This document shows, in pieces, positions 28,629-37,536 of a stretch of 64,000 nucleotides of DNA. Position 1 is the stretch's first letter. Each line of letters opens with the position of its first letter. The stretch comes from Pseudomonas sp. GM18 (GTDB lineage Bacteria > Pseudomonadota > Gammaproteobacteria > Pseudomonadales > Pseudomonadaceae). Location: the NCBI RefSeq assembly GCF_000282195.1, contig NZ_AKJT01000070.1, forward strand, positions 42,049 through 106,048, in the 5' to 3' direction. Both the position numbers and the translations under genes were made by a program. The notes under the pieces were generated by a model. The model made no database searches. It saw only the letters and a list, made by a program, of their open reading frames with translations, and was not told the DNA's origin.

Positions 28629-30050
28629 TCAACGGTTGAGAATTTTCTCGACGATCGCCGTGGTCGAGCTGTTTTCCACCAACCCCAGCACTTTCACCGT
28701 CCCACCGTAACCTTTGACGATGTCCGCACCGACCACTTGGTCGATCCCATAATCACCGCCCTTGACCAGTACGTCCGGCTTGACCTCGCGCAGCAGGTTT
28801 TCTGGCGTGCTGTCAGCAAAACTGATCACCCAGTCCACCGCACCCAGACCGGCCAGTACCGCCATGCGACGGTCGACACTGTTGATCGGACGACCCGGCC
28901 CTTTCAAGCGGCTCACCGACGCATCGTCATTGACCGCCACGATCAGACGATCACCCTGAGCGCGCGCCTGTTCGAGGTAGGTCACATGGCCGGCATGCAG
29001 GATGTCGAAGCAGCCATTGGTGAAAACGATCTTCTCGTTGTGTGCACGCGCGTCGTCGACCGCCAGCAGCAACTGCTCGAGGCCCAGCACACCGCGCTCG
29101 GAGCCTTCCTCGCGCTGGATCGCCCGACGCAGTTCCGGCGCGCTGATGGCCGCGGTACCGAGCTTGCCGACCACGATGCCCGCCGCCAGGTTGGCCAGGG
29201 CCACCGCGTGGGGCAGTTCTTCGCCCGCAGCGATCGCCGCCGCCAGGGTAGAAATCACCGTGTCACCGGCACCGGTCACGTCGAATACTTCACGGGCACG
29301 GGCCGGCAGGTGCAGCGCCGGATGATCCGGACGTAGCAAGGTCATGCCGTGCTCGCCGCGGGTTACCAGCAACGCACCGAGGTCGAGGTCGTGCATCAGC
29401 TGCGCACCCTTGCTCACCAGTTCGTGCTCATCGGCGCAACCGCCGACAATGGTTTCGAATTCGCTGAGGTTCGGGGTGATAAGGCTCGCGCCACGGTAGA
29501 TCGAGAAATCCTTGCCCTTGGGATCAGCCAGCACCGGAATGCCACGGGCACGGGCGGCCTGGATCAGCACCTGATGGTTTTTCAGCGCGCCTTTGCCGTA
29601 GTCGGACAGCACCAGCACCTTGATGCCTTCGAGCAATTCGTCGACTTGCTCGCCCAGCGCCAGGGCGTCGGTTGCGAAAGGCTCTTCGAAGTCGATACGC
29701 AGCAATTGCTGGTGACGGCTCATGACTCGCAGCTTGACGATGGTCGGCTGGTGCGCAATGCGCTGGAACAACGCCCGCACGCCGGCGCCCTTGAGGCTAT
29801 TGACCAGGCTGTCGGCGGCTTCATCGTCGCCGGTCACACCGACCAGCGAGGCCGGTGCACCGAGCGCGGCAATGTTCAAGGCAACGTTGGCGGCACCGCC
29901 CGGGCGGTCCTCGATTTGCTCAACCTTGACGACCGGAACCGGCGCCTCAGGGGAAATCCGTGAGGTACCGCCATGCCAGTAGCGGTCGAGCATGACATCG
30001 CCGACCACCAAGACAGGGGCTTGATTGAATCGCGGCATGGACAACTTCAT
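28629..30050 (-). CDS. hldE: Bifunctional heptose 7-phosphate kinase / heptose 1-phosphate adenylyltransferase
   Basis: Makes ADP-heptose for the inner core. The 473-residue protein joins a ribokinase-type domain (about residues 1-320; PGGAANVALNIAALG, DVTGAGDTVISTLAAAIA) to a cytidylyltransferase-type domain (about 340-473; FTNGCFDILHAGHVTYLEQA). ATG at 30050 gives MKLSMPRFNQAPVLVVGDVM; upstream in-frame residues are not plausible. It supplies the donor used by WaaC and WaaF later in the window. Confidence 0.97.
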   Translation of the reverse strand: MKLSMPRFNQAPVLVVGDVMLDRYWHGGTSRISPEAPVPVVKVEQIEDRPGGAANVALNIAALGAPASLVGVTGDDEAADSLVNSLKGAGVRALFQRIAHQPTIVKLRVMSRHQQLLRIDFEEPFATDALALGEQVDELLEGIKVLVLSDYGKGALKNHQVLIQAARARGIPVLADPKGKDFSIYRGASLITPNLSEFETIVGGCADEHELVSKGAQLMHDLDLGALLVTRGEHGMTLLRPDHPALHLPARAREVFDVTGAGDTVISTLAAAIAAGEELPHAVALANLAAGIVVGKLGTAAISAPELRRAIQREEGSERGVLGLEQLLLAVDDARAHNEKIVFTNGCFDILHAGHVTYLEQARAQGDRLIVAVNDDASVSRLKGPGRPINSVDRRMAVLAGLGAVDWVISFADSTPENLLREVKPDVLVKGGDYGIDQVVGADIVKGYGGTVKVLGLVENSSTTAIVEKILNR

Positions 30051-30114
30051 GGGGCAACCCACATACAAAATGAACAGGGGCGCGATATTAGCACAGGGGA
30101 AAGCGCCGTCCGCC

Positions 30115-31515
30115 TCAATCTGAAAGATCACGCACCCAGAACAATTCGTGACGCCGTACCGCCTTGCGGAAAAATTCGTTGCTGCCTGTGGCTGGCCAGC
30201 GCCGACCGGCCAGCGCCCGCTGAATCAGACGTCGCAGCTGACGCTTGAAAACCGGCACCTCTTGCAGGTCGTGCTCCATGGCCAGCGCCATGGCCTTGTC
30301 CAATTGCACATCCGAGGACAGCTGCGGACTCCACAGTTTGTCGCAAGGCAACTGTTCGATGACCGGCGGCAAAGCGATACCGGCGCCGGCCGGCCCCATC
30401 GGCCAGCGGTCGTTGTCATGCAGATGATTGGCGTACATCAGCAAGGTCGCAGGCTTCCATGCGCTGGCGGCAATGGCTTCCAGAATCGCGCGGGTCGAAG
30501 CGACATGATCGCTGTGAGGGTCCAGCTCAGGATGGGGAGTCACCACCACTTCGGGACGGAAATGTTCCAATAGCGCCACCAGATCGGCGATCAGGTTTTG
30601 CCAGGTCGGCGCCCCGTCAATATCGGCGGGCAAATTCATAGGATTTTGCCGGCGCACAGGGCGAACATCGCTGTCCCCAGACTCGCGCGAGCCGAACAGC
30701 TTGCCTGGCTCCCCAGCCATCAACGACAGTTGAAGGCAGTAATAACCCAATTGCACGCAGCGATTAACGGGCACACCACCCCACTGCGGAATGGCCAGGC
30801 TGTCCCAACTGCGCAGGCGCCCTTTCAGACGCGCCGCCTGAGACTCGCTCAACCCCAGGCGTTGAAAGTTCTCAGCCTCGATTTCGCCCTGAGTCAGGGT
30901 GACGATGCTGACCTGTTCACTGCGGCTGTAAAGGCCGAACGCGGCCAGTTCAGCATCATCCGCGTGAGGCGCCAAAATCATCACGCGCTGCTGCGTATAA
31001 TCGGGATTGGCCATGACCCACAGCGTACCCGTGGCAGACAGGGTGCAATAGCGCCCACATACCGCTAGCGAACCTTGGGCAAGTATTGCGCGCTGACCCG
31101 AGAGATTAAGGAAACGCCGACCTTTTACGCCGCGCTCGAACGCCTGGTGGTCATCTCCCACCTCGACAAACGGATCGAGCCAGCGACCCAGCCAAGTGGT
31201 TTTCAATTCAAGTTCAAGTATGAGTGTCTCGCCTTCAGCCATCGGCTCACTCAAACGCACCAAGCCAGCCCCGAGACTCACCGCCTGATGCGGAGTCCCC
31301 CCGGGAAAGTCGTATTGATAGTCATCGCAAGCCCGGTAAAACAGGTGATCGGCAAACCACGCCTCGTGCGCGACCCAGGCCAGTACCAACAGGAGCGGCA
31401 CCATCCACCACCCCAACCAAAAACCGAGTACTGCCAGCGTCAGCAGGAAGAAGAGGATAAATACTCGCTTGTTACGGCGATGAGCCTTAAGAAGCCGTTG
31501 CTTGCGAGCACTCAT
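30115..31515 (-). CDS. dnpA: PIG-L family de-N-acetylase (DnpA-like)
   Basis: A 466-residue protein with two N-terminal transmembrane segments (residues about 18-52) and a PIG-L zinc deacetylase domain. The metal-binding motif AHADDAELAAFG is near residue 182 and the second histidine motif HPELDPHSDH lies near 317. By position (next to the Mig-14 and msbA genes) and family it is the orthologue of P. aeruginosa PA5002, DnpA, a de-N-acetylase linked to persister formation. The substrate is probably an LPS or other envelope sugar. It begins 3 bases after the Mig-14 stop. Confidence 0.87.
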   Translation of the reverse strand: MSARKQRLLKAHRRNKRVFILFFLLTLAVLGFWLGWWMVPLLLVLAWVAHEAWFADHLFYRACDDYQYDFPGGTPHQAVSLGAGLVRLSEPMAEGETLILELELKTTWLGRWLDPFVEVGDDHQAFERGVKGRRFLNLSGQRAILAQGSLAVCGRYCTLSATGTLWVMANPDYTQQRVMILAPHADDAELAAFGLYSRSEQVSIVTLTQGEIEAENFQRLGLSESQAARLKGRLRSWDSLAIPQWGGVPVNRCVQLGYYCLQLSLMAGEPGKLFGSRESGDSDVRPVRRQNPMNLPADIDGAPTWQNLIADLVALLEHFRPEVVVTPHPELDPHSDHVASTRAILEAIAASAWKPATLLMYANHLHDNDRWPMGPAGAGIALPPVIEQLPCDKLWSPQLSSDVQLDKAMALAMEHDLQEVPVFKRQLRRLIQRALAGRRWPATGSNEFFRKAVRRHELFWVRDLSD

Positions 31516-31518
31516 GAA

Positions 31519-32415
31519 TCAGACCTCATAGACCGACACCTTATGGCACCAGCGATCCTTGTATTCGCGGTCGGCACGCCCGAATGAGTAACGCAGTACC
31601 TTACCAAGCGACCGCGCCTCTTCCCAGGCATGCTGAGTGTTGACGAAACTGAGTACGCTCCCCGGACTGAACTCGCGGCTCTGAGGATCGACACCGCCGT
31701 TGATGTACTCCAGAGAAACCCATTGGGGGGCTTCGACGCGGTACAGAATCTGGGCGGCGATGGGCTCCGAGTTCAGCATCACAACTGAGCCGGTCATGAA
31801 CTCGCGCAGTAAGGTAAACACCTCAACCAACCCTGCCTTGCCGGGGACTTCCCTCCCCCAACGGCGCTGAAACAGGTCGCCGTAGGCATCAGCTTGCTCC
31901 TGCGCTGATAACTCGGACATCGGAATAAGCACGCCGCCGGCCTCTTCCAGTAGTCGTTGCTCACGACGCTGGTTGTAGCGGAACTTTTTCGAATAGTCTT
32001 CAGGTGCTCGCGCCAGCGCCAGCCCTTGGGGGAGCTCGCGCAAGGTGCTGATTTGCCGGACATTGAGCTCCGAGACGTACGCCATGCGCTGACGCACCGG
32101 CACCTTGATGTCTGCGGATATGGGCAGAATAATCTCCGCATTACCCATGTCGAGCAGCCCACGCTTACCCTGGCGCTTGAGCACTTCCTTGGACAAGGCG
32201 ACGTGGCGCCCCCAACAAGGAATGGCTGCCACGACGGCACCGTCCACGATCCAGCCCAAGTAATGCAGATCGATGCCGACAAATGTCGACAAGCGCTCGA
32301 CCACCTGAGGGTGGGTGGCAAAGCTGCCGCCAAAACGCTGCCAGGCCTGCTCGTAGGCGTCACGGTCGATCTCGGTCCAACCACGCTCACGCCAGGCTCT
32401 AAGCAGCCTCAACAT
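31519..32415 (-). CDS. mig-14: Mig-14-like protein (GNAT-fold)
   Basis: A 298-residue protein of the Mig-14 family, linked in Salmonella and P. aeruginosa to resistance against cationic antimicrobial peptides; no enzymatic activity is firmly known. The sequence shows a tandem GNAT-like layout: SYVSELNVRQISTL-type linker, EDYSKKFRYNQRREQRLLEEAGG and, near the end, EYINGGVDPQSREFSPGSVL. Its ATG overlaps the msbA stop by seven bases, so translation is coupled to msbA. Confidence 0.87.
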   Translation of the reverse strand: MLRLLRAWRERGWTEIDRDAYEQAWQRFGGSFATHPQVVERLSTFVGIDLHYLGWIVDGAVVAAIPCWGRHVALSKEVLKRQGKRGLLDMGNAEIILPISADIKVPVRQRMAYVSELNVRQISTLRELPQGLALARAPEDYSKKFRYNQRREQRLLEEAGGVLIPMSELSAQEQADAYGDLFQRRWGREVPGKAGLVEVFTLLREFMTGSVVMLNSEPIAAQILYRVEAPQWVSLEYINGGVDPQSREFSPGSVLSFVNTQHAWEEARSLGKVLRYSFGRADREYKDRWCHKVSVYEV

Positions 32416-34229
32416 GCGCCCATCACGTGTGTCGGTTGCAACTCGTCACCCTCTTGGAACTCTTTGGCGTGCAGACGGGAGTAGTAGCCGTTTAGCGCCA
32501 GAAGCTCTACATGAGTACCGCGCTCGACGATCCGACCTTCATCCATGACCAAAATCAGGTCGGCCTTCTCGATGGTGGTCAAACGGTGGGCGATCACCAG
32601 GGTCGTACGATTCTTCACGACTTGATCAAGAGCTGCCTGGATATGACGCTCCGACTCGGTGTCGAGGGCAGAAGTCGCTTCGTCGAGAATCAGCAGCGGT
32701 GCATCCTTGAGCAAGGCCCGGGCGATGGCGATACGCTGACGCTGCCCGCCGGACAGCAGCACACCATTTTCACCCACCATGGTTTCATAACCCTGGGGCA
32801 TTTTGACGATGAATTCGTCGGCATAAGCCTCCTGAGCCGCCCTGCGCACCTCTTCAGCTGGCGCACCAGCGAGGTCTCCGTAGGCGATGTTGTTGAACAC
32901 CGTGTCATTGAATAAAGTGACCTGCTGGGTCACCAAGGCAATTTGCCGACGAAGGTTGCGCAAGGTGAAATCCTGGACCTCCACACCGTCGAGCAGAATC
33001 TGCCCCTGCTCGTGCTGATAGAAGCGCGGAATCAGGCCGGCCAGTGTGGACTTACCACTGCCCGAGCGTCCGACCAGTGCAACCATCTGCCCGGGCTCCA
33101 CGATAAAGCTGATCTCGTTGAGCACCTGTTTGTCGCCTTCCGGGTACTGAAAGCTGAGGTTGCGCACTTCCAGACGCCCCTCGAGGCGATCATATTCAAC
33201 CGTACCCCGATCAACTTCCGCCGGCTCATCCAACTGGTCGAAAATACTCTCGGCCCCCGCCACCCCCTTCTGGATGGTGGAGCTGACTTCAGAGAGCTGA
33301 CGAATCGGCTTGGGCAGCAGGCCTGCCATTGTGATGTAGGCCACCAGATCGCCGGGCGATGCATTGCCACGCAGGTACAACACCAGGAACATGACTATGG
33401 CCATGGCGCTATAGGTCACCAGTTGCAGCATCGGTGTGTAGACAGCGCCAGTCTTGGTCATCGCCAGCTGCTTGTCAGTATTGCTCTGGCTGGCGTCCTT
33501 GAAGCGGATCTTTTCATAGATTTCGCCGCCAAAGCTGCGCACCACGCGATAGCCATGAATCGTCTCGGATGCGACGTGGGTGACGTTACCCATCGAGACC
33601 TGGATTTTTTTGCTTTGCTTGCGAAACTTACGGCTAGTGCTATTCACCATCATGCCGATCAGCGGAAGAATGGCCAGCATCACCAGTGTGAGCTTCCAGT
33701 TCATCCACAGCAGCGTGCAAAACAGAAAAATCACCGTCATACCTTCACGAATCACCACCTTGATGGCATCCGTAGCCGCACCGGTGACCATGGTCACGTT
33801 AAAGGTGATACGAGAAATCAGGTGACCGGAATTGTTCTTGTCGAAGTAACGGTTCGGCAACTCCAGCAGCTTGTTGAACAGAACCACTCGCAAGTCGTGG
33901 ACCAGGCCCAGGGACACCCGCGCCAGGAAGAAGTTACCCAAATAAGACCCCACACCCTGCCAGAGCGCGATTGCAACGATCATCAATGGCACGGTTTCAA
34001 GCAACTGCAACTTGCCCAGATACGGGTTTCCAGGAAACAGACTGGCTTCCGGGTTGGCCAGACCGTCGACGAAATATTTGAGAATATACGCGAGCATTGG
34101 CTGGGTCGATGCGAAGATCAAAAACCCCACGATGCTCAGTATGAACAGGCCCACGTAAGGCCTTACGTAAGTCAAAAGGCGGAAATATATCGCCAGCGTA
34201 GACTGGGGTTTCGGTTCAGGACTACTCAT
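32409..34229 (-). CDS. msbA: Lipid A export ATP-binding/permease protein MsbA
   Basis: ABC exporter that flips lipid A-core across the inner membrane. At 606 residues it is the usual half-transporter: six transmembrane helices (about residues 25-320), then a nucleotide-binding domain with Walker A GRSGSGKST, signature LSGGQRQR and Walker B LLILDEATSALD. ATG at 34229. Its stop overlaps the start of the Mig-14-like gene. Confidence 0.97.
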   Translation of the reverse strand: MSSPEPKPQSTLAIYFRLLTYVRPYVGLFILSIVGFLIFASTQPMLAYILKYFVDGLANPEASLFPGNPYLGKLQLLETVPLMIVAIALWQGVGSYLGNFFLARVSLGLVHDLRVVLFNKLLELPNRYFDKNNSGHLISRITFNVTMVTGAATDAIKVVIREGMTVIFLFCTLLWMNWKLTLVMLAILPLIGMMVNSTSRKFRKQSKKIQVSMGNVTHVASETIHGYRVVRSFGGEIYEKIRFKDASQSNTDKQLAMTKTGAVYTPMLQLVTYSAMAIVMFLVLYLRGNASPGDLVAYITMAGLLPKPIRQLSEVSSTIQKGVAGAESIFDQLDEPAEVDRGTVEYDRLEGRLEVRNLSFQYPEGDKQVLNEISFIVEPGQMVALVGRSGSGKSTLAGLIPRFYQHEQGQILLDGVEVQDFTLRNLRRQIALVTQQVTLFNDTVFNNIAYGDLAGAPAEEVRRAAQEAYADEFIVKMPQGYETMVGENGVLLSGGQRQRIAIARALLKDAPLLILDEATSALDTESERHIQAALDQVVKNRTTLVIAHRLTTIEKADLILVMDEGRIVERGTHVELLALNGYYSRLHAKEFQEGDELQPTHVMGAC

Positions 34230-34356
34230 AAGAATCCGCGCATATCAGTGAAGAACGGATGATATCACACGCCCCTTTTTCCCAAATGAACATGACGGCA
34301 GGCCAGCTTCTGGCCAAGTCGGTTAAGATAGTCGGCTTATGATGGGGGAGTCAGGA

Positions 34357-35010
34357 ATGCAAGCGATTGATCACAGCACCTATGAGGCTCTGCGCAAAGG
34401 CGCGCACGTACTGGAGGCCGACGGCTCCGGCGACAAGGTGCTCAGGCTGGCCGACGGACGCATGCTCAAACTGTTCCGCCGCAAGCGATTGCTCAGTTCC
34501 GCGCTGCTTTACCCCTACGCTCAACGCTTCGCCAACAACACCCGGGCTCTGGAGATGCGCAACATTTCCTGTCCGAAAATTATCGCGGTGTATCGCATCT
34601 CCAGCATTCAACGCGATGGCGTGTACTACAACCCCCTTGAAGGCACGACGGTACGTGAGCTGCAAACCAGTACCGAAGAGGCCAACACCTTAAGATTCCA
34701 ACTCGGAGGCTTCATTGCCCGCTTGCACGAGAAAGGTGTGTACTTTCGGTCACTGCATTTTGGCAACGTGGTGCTGACTCCCGAAAACACCTTGGGGCTG
34801 ATCGACATCGCGGACTTGCGCTGCCAGAAGAGTGCCCTGAGCGACCGCAAACGACTGCGCAACTTTGCCCATCTGTTGCGCTACAAAGAGGACTGGCAGT
34901 GGTTGTTGGGCCAGGATGCTGGCGAAACCTTCCTCGAAGGCTATCGCCAAGGCCTGCCAGACCATCGACAGGCGACACTGATCGGCCGCCTGCGTCAGCT
35001 GATCGGCTGA
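34357..35010 (+). CDS. Kinase-like protein of the toluene-tolerance/LPS kinase type
   Basis: A 217-residue cytoplasmic protein with the small-kinase fold of InaA/RfaP relatives, placed beside msbA as in P. aeruginosa PA4998. The segment YFRSLHFGNVVLTPENTLGLIDIADLR corresponds to the catalytic loop and metal-binding motif, but the usual catalytic aspartate position reads Ser (RSLHFGN rather than xDLHxGN). It may therefore be a pseudokinase or use a different base. Start at the ATG 34357 rather than 34339 because GGGGAG sits six bases upstream of it. Divergent from msbA. Confidence 0.82.
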   Translation: MQAIDHSTYEALRKGAHVLEADGSGDKVLRLADGRMLKLFRRKRLLSSALLYPYAQRFANNTRALEMRNISCPKIIAVYRISSIQRDGVYYNPLEGTTVRELQTSTEEANTLRFQLGGFIARLHEKGVYFRSLHFGNVVLTPENTLGLIDIADLRCQKSALSDRKRLRNFAHLLRYKEDWQWLLGQDAGETFLEGYRQGLPDHRQATLIGRLRQLIG

Positions 35011-35013
35011 GTA

Positions 35014-36474
35014 CTACTCGCCGATGACCAATACGGTGGCGCCTTTGCGATTAGCAAAATGGGCGAGAACACGTTGCTTGTGTTCCGCCAGCCAACTGCC
35101 GAGCCACGGTTCATCCTCACGCGCATCGATCAGGAAGTAACGAAACTCGCCCGCGCGGCCCGCAGACATTGCATCCTCCCGAGTCAGATTATTGAGCACA
35201 TAACCACGACCGGCGTAATAGCTGATACGGCCGTCCTCGAAGTAAGCCGGTGCGCTCGGCTCAATATTGGCGGCCACCCAGTGGCCAGCCTCGATGTAAT
35301 GAGTCTTTCCCGGACTGGTGGAAATCACATTGGAAAGCATCACCAAAAAGCCCAGCGCCACTAAAGCTTTGCCCCAACGCGGATAATGACGGACAAAGAC
35401 CGCCAACACCGATGCCAGAACAGGGACGAACAGCAAGTTCAGAAAACTCAAGTAGCGAGTATTCATGAACTGCTCTTTGAGGAAGAACAAAACCAGAACC
35501 ACCACGTACAGCAACGCCGCCCAGGCAAACGGACGATAGTCGCGCCAGTAAGTCCGCAGAACACTCCAGTTGCTACGCAGAACGAAAGGAACCGCGAAAG
35601 GCCCCATCAGCTTCACAAAGCTGATCAACATCGTGGCCAGGATGCCGAAGAAAACGATCCGCCCAGCCTCGTCCTGTGAGTACTTACTGATCAGCGATCT
35701 GGAAAACTGTCCCGACAGCAGTTCAAACGACGCAAACACTTTGTGCGGATTGAGCATATTCAGGTAGACCGAAACACGCGCGACCGAAAAAGCGCCCGAC
35801 GCCAAGACCACCGCCCCCCCCAGTACTGGCAACAGAATAAACTGCCAGAACTGCTTGCGCCGAGTAGACGACAAGAGATTAGGCAACTGCCAGAGCCCCA
35901 GCGCGAGCAACAACAGCAACGCCTCAAGACGAAACAACACGGCCGCTGCAATGGCCATATGGATTAATGCCGCACGAAGCCAACCGCCACGCGCCTGCCA
36001 TCGCAACGCTAACCAGAGTGCCAGGGTGCAGAAAAACCAGAAGCCAAACTCGCGGATGATGTCATTTCGAAAAATATTGACCGCAGGCATTGCCAGCACC
36101 ACCAGGCACGCCCAGCGAGCGCTATCCGGGGAGCGTTGGCGCACGCAATCGACCATCAGCGCACAGGTGCCGGCAAGAAAGACGCTACACCATAGATAGG
36201 CGCTTAGCTCCAACGGCAAACGCAGGACGATATGAGTACCCGCCAGAAGAAAGGAGAACCAGGGCCAATCGAAGTTCTGCCAGGCCACTTTGGGCCCGTG
36301 CTCCGTGATTTGCTGCGCAACATCGATATAAAGCGCAGCGTCACGTGCAACTGTCGCCGTTCCCAGCACGGCAATCAGGGAAAGCAGAACGCTACCCCAG
36401 AACGCCAACCGAACCGGATGCTCGCCGATAGCCCGCGAAATCAGAGCCCCGACTTTGCTACCTGTATCTAACAT
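35014..36474 (-). CDS. Polytopic membrane protein, GT-C (PMT/ArnT-like) candidate
   Basis: A 486-residue protein with about 11 hydrophobic segments. The first outer loop contains ATVARDAALYIDVAQQI, resembling the acidic motif (D/E-x-x-Y) near the first helix of GT-C transferases such as ArnT and PMT enzymes, which take a sugar from a polyprenyl donor on the periplasmic side. The last 100 residues form a soluble domain. No waaL motif was recognised. In P. aeruginosa this site holds waaL; here it may modify core or O-chain sugars. Function inferred only. Confidence 0.7.
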   Translation of the reverse strand: MLDTGSKVGALISRAIGEHPVRLAFWGSVLLSLIAVLGTATVARDAALYIDVAQQITEHGPKVAWQNFDWPWFSFLLAGTHIVLRLPLELSAYLWCSVFLAGTCALMVDCVRQRSPDSARWACLVVLAMPAVNIFRNDIIREFGFWFFCTLALWLALRWQARGGWLRAALIHMAIAAAVLFRLEALLLLLALGLWQLPNLLSSTRRKQFWQFILLPVLGGAVVLASGAFSVARVSVYLNMLNPHKVFASFELLSGQFSRSLISKYSQDEAGRIVFFGILATMLISFVKLMGPFAVPFVLRSNWSVLRTYWRDYRPFAWAALLYVVVLVLFFLKEQFMNTRYLSFLNLLFVPVLASVLAVFVRHYPRWGKALVALGFLVMLSNVISTSPGKTHYIEAGHWVAANIEPSAPAYFEDGRISYYAGRGYVLNNLTREDAMSAGRAGEFRYFLIDAREDEPWLGSWLAEHKQRVLAHFANRKGATVLVIGE

Positions 36475-36630
36475 CCGCCCACCTCAACAACGCTTTGGCG
36501 CAACACAACCCAATGAATGACTGCAACAGCCTGAAACAGTGCCTGCCCGATCGATTTCAAGCCTCATTATCAGCCGATGACACTGCATAACGCTCATAGC
36601 GAATACAAAGAACGAGTCTTCAAGCTCGAC

Positions 36631-37536
36631 CTACCTGAATAGCAAACGCGCCGCCTTGCGTGTGTAGGACCAGCGTGCGAGCACGCGCCAGTCTGCCCGC
36701 AACGCCTGAAGATAGAACTTCTTGGCCAGCACATACTCGCCACCGACGTAACAGTCGCGGAACAACGAAAGGCAGCGCTGCACCAAAAACGCCTGACGCA
36801 AATCATGCAATTCTTCGGGTAAGCGCTCGTGAGAGAAAACCTCGTCCACCATTCCCGTGCCGGCCGCGAGACTTCGGACCAAATCATGTCGCATGCTGTC
36901 GGCGTGCTTGTAGATGAGCGCCAGGGGCTGATCGAGAACGCTGCAGGGGAAACGTGCCAGCACCTGAGCGAACACTGGAATATCTTCAACGTTGCGCAAG
37001 TGCTCGGGATAGTTGCCTGGTGCGAAGACATCACGATGCATCGCGCAGGCACCGTTGGAAATCGACACGGTCTTGTCGAACAAGTAGCCCCGCACTCGTT
37101 GCCGCGCCGTGGCAGGTAACGGCCTGACGCCCTGAAAACTGCGCTTGCCATCAGCAAAAACCGACCAGTGGCCACCAATAATCAAGCGACTTTCAGGGTT
37201 GCGCGTAATGTGATGAATCAATGCAGCCAGCGCTCCCGGGGCCATCTCGTCATCCGCGTCCAGGAAGACCAGATAGCGTCCCGTCGCTTCTTCGATCCCG
37301 AGATTGCGAGCAGAAGATTGCCCGCCATTGGTTTTACGTAAAGCGCGAAAGCGTCCGACGTGCACCGTCAACAGCTCCGCGAGCACATCAGGCGTTGCGT
37401 CGGTGGAGCCGTCATCAATGACCAACAGCTCCGTCCGCCCCTCAACCAACTGCGCGAGCACCGACTCCACTGCCCGCGGCAAGGTCTGGGAATAGTTGTA
37501 GGCCGGAATAACGACGCTGATCAATGTTTCAGTCAA
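36631..37536 (-). CDS. Family 2 glycosyltransferase
   Basis: A GT2 enzyme of about 301 residues. The nucleotide-sugar fold is clear: TETLISVVIPAYNYSQTL at the start, LLVIDDGSTDATPDVL, RNLGIEEATGRYLVFLDADDEM with the DxD motif. The C-terminal end (SYTRKAARLLFR) is basic, suiting a membrane-associated role. The start is taken as the TTG at 37536, which overlaps the carbamoyltransferase stop (TTGACTGA) and has GGAAGGG just upstream; an ATG at 37557 would add seven residues. It occupies the position of wapR (rhamnosyltransferase) in P. aeruginosa and may do the same job. Confidence 0.87.
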   Translation of the reverse strand: MTETLISVVIPAYNYSQTLPRAVESVLAQLVEGRTELLVIDDGSTDATPDVLAELLTVHVGRFRALRKTNGGQSSARNLGIEEATGRYLVFLDADDEMAPGALAALIHHITRNPESRLIIGGHWSVFADGKRSFQGVRPLPATARQRVRGYLFDKTVSISNGACAMHRDVFAPGNYPEHLRNVEDIPVFAQVLARFPCSVLDQPLALIYKHADSMRHDLVRSLAAGTGMVDEVFSHERLPEELHDLRQAFLVQRCLSLFRDCYVGGEYVLAKKFYLQALRADWRVLARWSYTRKAARLLFR

